Below, piece after piece: positions 43,101 to 49,801 of a stretch of DNA of 49,801 nt. Source of the stretch: Entamoeba invadens IP1 (Eukaryota > Evosea > Mastigamoebida > Endamoebidae); assembly GCF_000330505.1 (NCBI RefSeq), contig NW_004191695.1, positions 16,550 through 66,350 of the forward strand, written 5' to 3'. The notes beneath the pieces were generated by a model that saw nothing but the letters and a program-made list of their open reading frames with translations, searched no databases and was not told where the DNA came from. Numbering within the stretch: position 1 is the first letter of the stretch; each line of letters opens with the position of its first letter. Both the position numbers and the translations under genes were made by a program.

Positions 43101-43484
43101 TTTGTGTGGACTTATAAAGACTATAAAGCATTTGATCATACCGAAGAACTGAATTATCAATTCGAACAGAAGGACATTAACCTCCCAAAAGACTTAATTG
43201 TCATGATATCTTATATTGGTAAGATGGAATTGTACTACGACTTAATCAATAAAAAAGTTGAAGAAGACATTAAGCACGAAAGAATGGTAAATGAACACAA
43301 TAGAATACAAGAAATGGAAAGATTGGAAAGAGAAGAATTTTATGGCAACATGGAATTACTTTCTTTAAAAATTCTTAAAAAAAAGTTTCTTTTAAGAATT
43401 TTTAACTATTTTTTCTTATTTTATTTGTGTTTTATTAAAACTCTAAAATGGTATAATAATCATTCAATTATAGTATTTAATTAA
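40142..43484 (+). pseudogene. Large unknown gene split by two in-frame UAG codons and a frameshift
   Basis: Coding-like sequence of about 1,100 codons. Segment A (open from 40142) encodes AREFYLKAEKIYTQNKKLF and similar helices and meets TAG at 40427-40429. The same frame continues at once as MYTFNDEVARECESK (40430-40729). In the A-rich run near 40700-40720 the frame moves by one base, giving KEEAEEADRQLMAKKIFEY and a clean 484-codon frame (40749-42203). This ends at TAG, again with the same frame open beyond it (CPRYRWDYESHFTEEIKSIW) through 43484. The protein is charged, Tyr/Asn-rich and mostly helical, with no signal peptide, no membrane segment (except AT-run residues at the very end) and no domain I recognise. 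The N-terminal Met is not identifiable, since the frame is open back to a TAG at 40139. The last 40 or so residues run into an AT-rich hairpin and may be non-coding. Confidence 0.6.
43365..43405. repeat. 16-bp perfect hairpin at the end of the large reading frame
   Basis: Arms 43365-43380 (TTAAAAATTCTTAAAA) and 43390-43405 are exact inverted copies around a 9-base loop. It falls within the last part of the open frame, where translation becomes low complexity, so it may belong to the 3' UTR or transcript end. Confidence 0.7.
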
Positions 43485-43584
43485 ACAATTTTAATATAGA
43501 TAATCAAACTATTATTTTATTAATAATAAAGTAATAAATTATATTATTATTATAATTATAATTATTTATAATTATTAACGACAA

Positions 43585-43712
43585 ACGACCAATCAGAACA
43601 AAACCAAATTGACCAATCCAAGTGGATGGACCACAAAAGTCCAAGTGATTGGCCATTTTGATTTTGAAAGCCCGTGATGGGTATATAAGGCACACTGAAT
43701 TGCAACACGACA
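43585..43712 (+). promoter_or_regulatory. Promoter of the metallothionein-like gene: CCAAT motifs and TATA box
   Basis: A TATATAAG box sits at 43682-43689, 23 bases before the start codon, consistent with the very short 5' leaders of Entamoeba mRNAs. Upstream, CCAAT occurs at 43589-43593 and 43613-43617 and inverted (ATTGG) at 43648-43652, within similar GACCAATC and CCAAGTG contexts. I see no consensus metal-response element (TGCRCNC). The role of the CCAAT motifs is inferred. Confidence 0.55.
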
Positions 43713-44024
43713 ATGAGTTGTGGGTGTGAGAAAAAGTGCAAATGTGAAGGCAGTGAAGCGATCACGTGTGGGTGCTGCTGCCAAGACGGGAAGTGCTGCT
43801 GTGACTTCAAATGCAAATGTGGTGCTGAAGGGAAGTGTGAGTGCGGCTGTTGCTGCAAAGAGGGAAAGTGCCAATGCAAGACATTTGCAACTGGGATGAC
43901 CATCACTTGTGAATGCTGCTGCGAAGGATGCAAATGCACATGTGAGTGCAAATGTGGAGAGAAGAAGGTGTGCCAATGCCAGAAAGAAGCATCAAGTGGG
44001 TGCTGTTGTGGAAAGACATGCTAA
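43713..44024 (+). CDS. Metallothionein-like cysteine-rich protein (35 Cys in 103 residues)
   Basis: An intact 103-residue frame with 35 cysteines (34 percent), almost all in Cys-x-Cys, Cys-Cys-Cys and Cys-x2-Cys spacings, many Lys and Gly, and almost no aromatic or large hydrophobic residues. An internal repeat is visible: ITCGCCCQDGKCCCDFKCKC (17-36) and ITCECCCEGCKCTCECKCGE (64-83), with GCCCKEGKCQC (45-55) between them. These are the hallmarks of metallothioneins, which bind Zn, Cu or Cd through thiolate clusters in the cytosol. There is no signal peptide, which argues against a secreted cysteine-rich or cyst-wall protein. The coding region is much richer in GC than its surroundings because of TGC/TGT codons. 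A TATA-type promoter lies directly upstream. Family assignment rests on composition, not homology. Confidence 0.82.
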   Translation: MSCGCEKKCKCEGSEAITCGCCCQDGKCCCDFKCKCGAEGKCECGCCCKEGKCQCKTFATGMTITCECCCEGCKCTCECKCGEKKVCQCQKEASSGCCCGKTC

Positions 44025-44595
44025 GTCACTTTTTTTCATGTTTATTTGTTTGAAGTGTTGTTTGTATAATTGTGAAATGAAAATACAAATTTTAATAAAA
44101 TGTGAAACCAAAGTAATGTATTGTGTATTTACATCTTTGTATGCATGTATTGTTTTAAGTATCAAAAATATGAACTTTTCTTGATAAATAAGTGAAATAT
44201 TAAATTAATATAAATTGAAATATAAACTAAACTACTATAATCTTGATTATAAAAAGTTTTAATTATAACAGTAATTACATTTCAGACATTGACAAATCAA
44301 TGATAGACGCAAATTTCGACATCGAAACCAGTTTTTATATATTTTATAAATGTTACAAACATTGAAATAATTAAAAAAACAAAACTGATATTAATGTTGA
44401 AAATATATGTAAAATATAAAGTTTCAACTCTCAGAATGAATTGAGAAAGTGTCTTTCTTAACGGTTTTATTTGATTAGTTTGTAAAAGTTTAATTATATA
44501 AATTTAAAAACATCAATAAATATATAGTTAGTTTTCTCTTAAAGTGGTCAAATAGTCAAACAAACAACAAAAATAATACAAACACAAAATACATA
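44025..44595. other. AT-rich intergenic region between convergent genes
   Basis: 3' flanks of the metallothionein-like gene (+) and of the small gene at 44596 (-). No further feature is recognised. Confidence 0.5.
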
Positions 44596-45192
44596 CTAAT
44601 TAGTAATTTCTCTGAATAGAAGTGTCATCACCACACTATTATTCAAAGTGATCTCTTTTGAATCTTTCTTTTCGACTTCGCAGTAATTCCAAATTGTTTG
44701 TCCAAGTCTTTTTATCATCTCTTTGTCCATAACAGACCCATCAGGAAGTATAATGAATACATTCCCACCAATCCCTTCCCGATTCTCTGTGTCATACATC
44801 ACAACAAATCCATCTTCAAAAAGAATGTCTTCCAAAAGATGAATGCACTCCCGCTTCTTTTGACTTCTCACTTTTTGCAGAACCCATTTCCCACTTGAAT
44901 TTTTCTTGTTGTAACTGGACATCCTCTCTTGTGCTCGTTTGGCAAGAAAACTCTGAACATTGAACACAAAAGAATACTCGTCGTTGTCAAAAAACACCTT
45001 TTGAATGTCGATGAATTTGTTGGAGTATTTACTCGGCTTCTTGAGGTGTCCAACAACAACACGTCTATTCATTGATATGAAAGCAAGCAGAGAGCACTGA
45101 AGATATGATAGCTGTGTTCGCTCATTTATACATTTGATCTTCTCGCTAACATGTGATAATGTTTCCATTGTTTTTGGAGATGGATAATACAC
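44596..45192 (-). CDS. Small conserved-looking protein of unknown function
   Basis: A 198-codon frame. The second Met (45168, METLSHVSEKIKC) is a plausible alternative start; the longer form begins MYYPSPKT at 45192. Composition and alternation of secondary structure are protein-like (YLQCSLLAFISMNRRVVVGH, KFIDIQKVFFDNDEYSFVFN, LLEDILFEDGFVVMYDTEN, NVFIILPDGSVMDKEMIKRL, SVVMTLLFREITN). The central part is basic (RMSSYNKKNSSGKW). No membrane segment, signal peptide or catalytic motif is recognised, and I do not know the family. The base composition contrasts clearly with the flanking AT-rich DNA, which supports a real gene. Confidence 0.7.
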   Translation of the reverse strand: MYYPSPKTMETLSHVSEKIKCINERTQLSYLQCSLLAFISMNRRVVVGHLKKPSKYSNKFIDIQKVFFDNDEYSFVFNVQSFLAKRAQERMSSYNKKNSSGKWVLQKVRSQKKRECIHLLEDILFEDGFVVMYDTENREGIGGNVFIILPDGSVMDKEMIKRLGQTIWNYCEVEKKDSKEITLNNSVVMTLLFREITN

Positions 45193-47642
45193 ATTTATAA
45201 ATTTATTGATGGAGATAATTATTTACAATAAACTACCCAATTGATACACACCAAAAAATATTTGACATTATTTAAAATAAATCTGTAATAAAAATTTAAT
45301 AAAACAACTATTGGTTTTAATATTTGATTTTGATTTTTATATTTTTATTTTTGTGTTGCTGAATAACACAGGAATTTATAAAATTGAATTTATGTTCTGT
45401 CTGCACAAAAACAGCCCAAACTCCGTGAAACACACCAAATATATAATTAAGTTTAGAATCAATTTTTATTGTTAAATATTTCACAGTACAATTTGTCGAC
45501 TTTGAGGGTTTATGTTCCAAATTGTGTTATTTTTATAATTTTTATTTTTGTTTTGAAAATTCGTTTCAAATGGAAAAACAAAATAATATTTATGTTATTT
45601 TTTAATTTTTTATAACTATTTAAAATATAAATTATTTTAGTTACTTTATTGGTTAAATTCATACAAATACTCTGAATAACAGAACGGTTTGTTAACAAAA
45701 ATAAGACGTTTTTATATTTATTTGAAACTAAATGAATTAAGTGTTTTGTCTGTTTGTTGGTGTGTTGTGCAATTAAATGTGTATAATTCATGAGATCAAT
45801 TGCATTGTTTATTATTTTGGTTAAATACAATTAACAATGTATTAAATACAAATAATATTACAGTCACTTAATCTAGCATTATTAAAAACTTTCTTTCTGA
45901 TTTTTTTTTTCAAAAAATAGTTAATTTAATCATAACAAATTTATAATCAATAGTTTATATATTTTCCAAATAATATTAAAACATTATTTGGAATAATGTT
46001 TTAATTTGGAGCAAATAACCAATTTGTTAATAATATAAATAATTTATTTTTGGTTTATATTATAGAAATAATGGAAAAACTATCTCAGAAGGCAGGCTTT
46101 TTCCATAAGGCTTGTTAGATAAACTGTAACACATAAAAATGTATTTAAAATATCAAGTTTAGTTAAACAATATGATAAATTCCATGTCATTTCAAAAAAA
46201 AATATCCTATGTTTTAAATGTTGATAAAACTAGATTCTATTTTAATTACATGTTAAGATATTCAGTTAGCCAAATAATTTTCAGAAGGACGTATTTTCCA
46301 TCAATTACTTTATAAATTAAATGGAAAAAGGATGGAAAAAAGTTCACCAAATAATACTCTAACATTTAAATCTATTTTAAAATAGTTTTTAAATGAAAGT
46401 TTTAAAACTATTTGCTTTACTTCTTTCAATTATTTGGTCACTGACTTATTATGCCAACTTAACAACATCCTTAATTAAATTATTTTTAATAAACGTCATT
46501 GAAAACAATCATTATTTATTTGTTAATTTAAATGTTATTAATTGTTCAATTCGATATGTTAAGTATCATTATTAAATAATTACACAATTATTTTTTGTAT
46601 AATTTAAAATTTTAAAGTACAAATAAACAAAGTAATACAAAAGTCGTACTAAGGTTTAGACCAGAATTATGGTTTCGACAAATAATTAATAATTTTTATA
46701 ATACTGTAAAAACTAATATAAAAAGTTATATTTATATATAAACTCTTTTCAATAATTCGTCATTGCCCTCAATGAGAGGTAAAAAAATGCAATTTTCACC
46801 TAAGATATTTAAATTTAATATATTTTTATTAGGTGTGGTTATATGAAAAAAATAATTTTTATGTTGAATTAAAACAAAAAAGTGTATGACCTCTTTATTA
46901 TTTTGAAATTTATTTTATCTCCCTGTTGTTTTTCCTTATCCATAAAATCGTCATTATTTTTACTATTTTTAGAAACAAAGAAAATTGTTTTTAACACTAA
47001 AAAATAAAAACAATTGTTTCACATTTTTATTATGATTAAAATATTGAGTAAAATGTATTTCATTATTTATATTAAAATACGTTTTGGATATAATTGACGT
47101 AATTCAGTCTAATTTAATAAAGTAATTTGATTAATTGTTAATATCGAGTAAATATGTTCATCATTAAAATTTAGTTGAATTATAACTTGGTATTTTAATT
47201 AATTACAGATAATAAAATAAACAAATTTGAAGAAAAAATAACAAGTTGAAGTTTCAAGTCTTCATGATATCATGATGTGTCAATTTGTAAACAATTATTG
47301 TTGGAGTGACTTACTTGAAAATACATCGATCTTCAAACAATTTTTGACCTAAAAAGTTTTATCGTTTTATTCATTTTAAAAATAAATGTGTTGATATAAA
47401 TTAAATAACTGGAGAAATTTTGACAAAATCAAACAACTATTGACTCAATAATATATAAAAAGCAAAATATAAAGATGTGTATCAATATAGGAATTATTAA
47501 ACAATACAATATTCTTCCATTTTATACAATTTAGTATTAAACCTCCATAATAACCAAAACGTTATAAAAGCAATACAATAATTAAAACGAAATCAAAAGG
47601 GAAAAAAATATGCAACACAACACCAATGTGCACAAATCAAAA
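45193..47642. other. Long AT-rich non-coding region
   Basis: No credible gene; frames such as 45317-45520, 45510-45830 and 46393-46575 are low complexity. Near 46669-46700 a motif GGTTTCGACAAATAATTAAT matches, in opposite orientation, a motif near 14048-14078 inside the 839-bp element, suggesting a dispersed old repeat. Confidence 0.5.
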
Positions 47643-47644
47643 TA

Positions 47645-47825
47645 CAGTAAAACTTTTCAAAAACGGTACTTTTGAAAAGAGGATTCTCTCAAAAGAGGGT
47701 ATTTTTCAAAGAAAATAAAAATTTAGTTCTTTAAATAGCGGTAATTAAGGTTTGATTGATAAAAATCTACACTTTTTAAAAAAAACAAAATTACCACACC
47801 CACCCGCTTTTTAAAGTTTTTACTG
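47645..47825. mobile_element. Putative 181-bp TA-flanked miniature element
   Basis: The left end CAGTAAAACTTTTCAAAAAC and the right end, read inward, CAGTAAAAACTTTAAAAAGC are similar with one gap. Each is flanked by TA (47643-47644, 47826-47827). The interior includes a pair of inverted CTTTTGAAAAG-like motifs. There is no coding capacity. The terminal similarity is short and AT-rich, so chance cannot be excluded. Confidence 0.45.
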
Positions 47826-47827
47826 TA

Positions 47828-48249
47828 CACTTTAGTTTTTGAATAATAAAAACGTTTTATCATTAAAAATTGGCCAGCTTCGAGTTGTGACTTAAATCTA
47901 ATTGAGCATTTGTAGTAATAATTGAAATATAAATAATAAATAGATAATACAAGTAATGAAAACAATTTATAGCGTGTCATGTTGTTTGTAAAAAATACAT
48001 CAAAAATATTAACAAGTAAGTTGAAAGTTATAGTGAACGGATGAAATTGTGCACAAGAAAAAATTACAAAAATATTTCAAGACTAATGACCAAAGTACTT
48101 TAAATTATTTTTAATTGTTATAATATTTTTCACAAAATCGTAACTGAAAAAAATGACGCTTTTATGAAACAAGTTTATTTGACCATTTTAATAAAAACTA
48201 AAAAATTTGTTCATAATTATCCAATTAGTATTTGAGTAGCAAGAAAAAA
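47828..48249. other. AT-rich intergenic region
   Basis: No recognisable feature. The minus-strand frame at 47723-47980 crosses the miniature element boundary and is low complexity. Confidence 0.45.
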
Positions 48250-48745
48250 CCTTAGCTCCACATCTGCAAATTATATTTTTGAATGATAGAGCTAAAGGAA
48301 ATTTTTACTTATATGAAAATGGGATAATACACAGAGACACAAAGCCCGACATTAATTGATATTTTATATAAAAGGTGATGTCCAGAGTAATGCAAATTTG
48401 ACTGAATTTAAAATGAGTTGAAATATTAATGTGCTGATGATCAATATAACATTAACTAAAGGCGTACAAAGTCAAAACATATGGCGCCCGAAGATTGAAA
48501 AAATGAACACAACAAAAACCATCATATATATACTTTTTGCTATTACAACGTACAAATGTTTTGGGTGGTGTAATGATACCCCAAAACACAATTCAGGTTT
48601 CCATGGAAGATCACAGAGTTTGTCACTGCAAGTAAAGGTCTTGAATGGCAAAATTATATCTCAGTTGATAGATATAAACTCGTAGATTAATGTTGGAAAC
48701 AAAAAGTAAGATAAAGATTTTTAAGAATGAGGTGGTTGAACAATT
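48250..48745 (+). pseudogene. TKL-type protein kinase domain remnant
   Basis: Kinase landmarks appear in order but in different frames: NGIIHRDTKPD (catalytic loop, about 48318-48350); NANLTEF at the DFG position, where the motif reads EFK; a TGA at 48419-48421 inside the activation segment; NINVLMINITLTKGVQSQN; ATGGCGCCCGAA at 48481-48492, which encodes MAPE in a shifted frame; IYILFAITTYKCFGWC (subdomain IX); and then TQFRFPWKITEFVT and CWKQKV in further frames. The order and wording match the large Entamoeba family of transmembrane or cytosolic TKL kinases. Several frameshifts, stops and the lost DFG make it non-functional. The N-lobe and any ectodomain are absent. Confidence 0.75.
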
Positions 48746-49801
48746 GGTCAAGTTATTAAATAATTGTAATTAATTTGTTGTTTTGTAATTAAATTTAAAA
48801 ATATAGACAATAAGTACGATATAATTTATATTATTAATATAAATGTATAATTGTGATTTCTTTGTTAGAAAATATACATTATTCATTTTAAATAAAACTA
48901 ATATTTAGTTTCTCAATTTAACGTTAATCAAGACCATCATTCCAAATATTTTTTAGATTAAGTTCGAGTAATAAAAAACTTCAGTCAACATATTTCTGTT
49001 TTTGAATCAACATCATCAATTTCAAATCACTCATTTACACAAGAAAGCGTGGTAATATCAGTCACAATTATTGTTTGAGCTACAACAAACATTTTTAACA
49101 CATAGTATCATTAGTTATTAAATACAAACAAATTAAATGGTATTGTTGATGTAATCTAAATAGGGTACTTCGTTGTCATTAAATATGTCAACAGACTTAT
49201 CCAAAAAATGTGCAATATGTTTTTAATGTTTCAAAAACGATGTCATGAAACGCAAGTTTATTGTTGATAAATTAAACCATATTACAATTTGAGATGTTTA
49301 ATAATTTGATTTCACATTTTAAAAATAGAATTAAATGATTTGATGTTGTGTTGATGAATTTTAATCATTTTTGGTTATAGTTTTCAGAATTTAATTTTAT
49401 TTAGAGATAGTAAAAGTACTCTGTGTGTGGTCTGTAAATATTTTTGTGTTTTTTACTGTAATACTTCAAACATTCATGATATACAATTTAATCCAACACA
49501 AATTCAAATTCAAATCAATCATTTCATTTAGATATGAATATCTTATTTTAGATTGTTGTTGTGATTTAAAATTGTTTTATTTTCATAACAACTTTTTCAT
49601 CCTCACGTTTTTGAACGTTATACATTTTTTATTTATTAATAACTTGACAACTTTTGTGAATTAGAAATAATTAGTTGATTGCATCTCAGTAACATTTTAA
49701 TAAAAACTGCTTTCATTTGATTTTAGTCATTTTTTGTCATCCGATTTACACACAACAACCACAAAACAAATATTCAACAAGATAAATAAGTAGGTACCGA
49801 G
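48746..49801. other. AT-rich region to the window end
   Basis: No gene is supported. The frame at 49425-49664 is Phe/Ile/Asn-rich low complexity. Confidence 0.5.

Noticed and set aside
1..49801. tRNA, rRNA, snRNA genes or CRISPR-like arrays
   Set aside because: No cloverleaf, rRNA or regularly spaced unique-spacer repeat was recognised by eye; the only regular arrays are the microsatellite and the palindromes inside the Harbinger-like ends.

Overview
The window looks like nuclear chromosomal DNA of a protist of the genus Entamoeba, most likely Entamoeba invadens or a close relative. This is inferred from content, not from a database match. The DNA is very AT-rich, genes are mostly single-exon, and the few introns are tiny (about 55-140 nt) with GTTTGN/GTATGT donors and TAG-type acceptors. 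The gene families also fit: short Entamoeba TLDc proteins, BspA-like leucine-rich-repeat (LRR) proteins, a Rho GTPase, and decayed pieces of a TKL-type kinase and of a myosin II tail. DNA transposons of several superfamilies are abundant, which is known for E. invadens and E. moshkovskii and not for E. histolytica.

Layout. 1-5.3 kb: a broken pogo/Tc1-mariner-like transposon (1133-3561) in AT-rich DNA. 5.3-7.4 kb: the last exons of a broken unknown gene and a decayed stretch. 7.6-10.8 kb: a hAT-like transposase pseudogene. 10.8-15.1 kb: non-coding AT-rich DNA holding an 839-bp non-autonomous TA-flanked element. 15.2-25.0 kb is the main cluster of intact genes: Trm10 tRNA methyltransferase (-), an LRR-family protein (+), a TLDc protein (+), a divergent RNB/RNase II-like protein (+) and a multi-intron Rho-like GTPase (-), with an 8-bp microsatellite and a 203-bp miniature element between them. 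25.1-27.1 kb: a remnant of a membrane protein gene, a small BspA-like LRR gene, and a 156-bp miniature element whose ends match the pogo-like element.

29.2-34.3 kb is an accessory block. It starts with a complete PIF/Harbinger-like transposon (29164-32379) with 382-bp inverted repeats that look identical by eye, a TAA target duplication and a 20-bp-phased array of GGACGTCC palindromes. A decayed TA-flanked element (32501-33289) and a myosin II tail pseudogene follow. 34.9-35.9 kb: an intact TLDc protein (-). 37-38.7 kb: two decayed genes. 40.1-43.5 kb: a large unknown coding region (about 1,100 codons) split by two in-frame UAG codons and one frameshift. 43.7-44.0 kb: a strikingly cysteine-rich metallothionein-like gene with a clear TATA-type promoter. 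44.6-45.2 kb: a small unknown gene (-). 45.2-49.8 kb: non-coding DNA, one more putative miniature element and a TKL kinase pseudogene.

There is no operon logic; neighbouring genes are functionally unrelated. The recurring theme is repeated DNA-transposon insertion between housekeeping and surface-type genes, plus many gene fragments. I see no rRNA, tRNA or CRISPR. The most interesting items are the Harbinger-like element with its phased palindrome array, the 35-cysteine metallothionein-like protein, the UAG-split gene, and the family of TA-flanked miniature elements with CAG ends.
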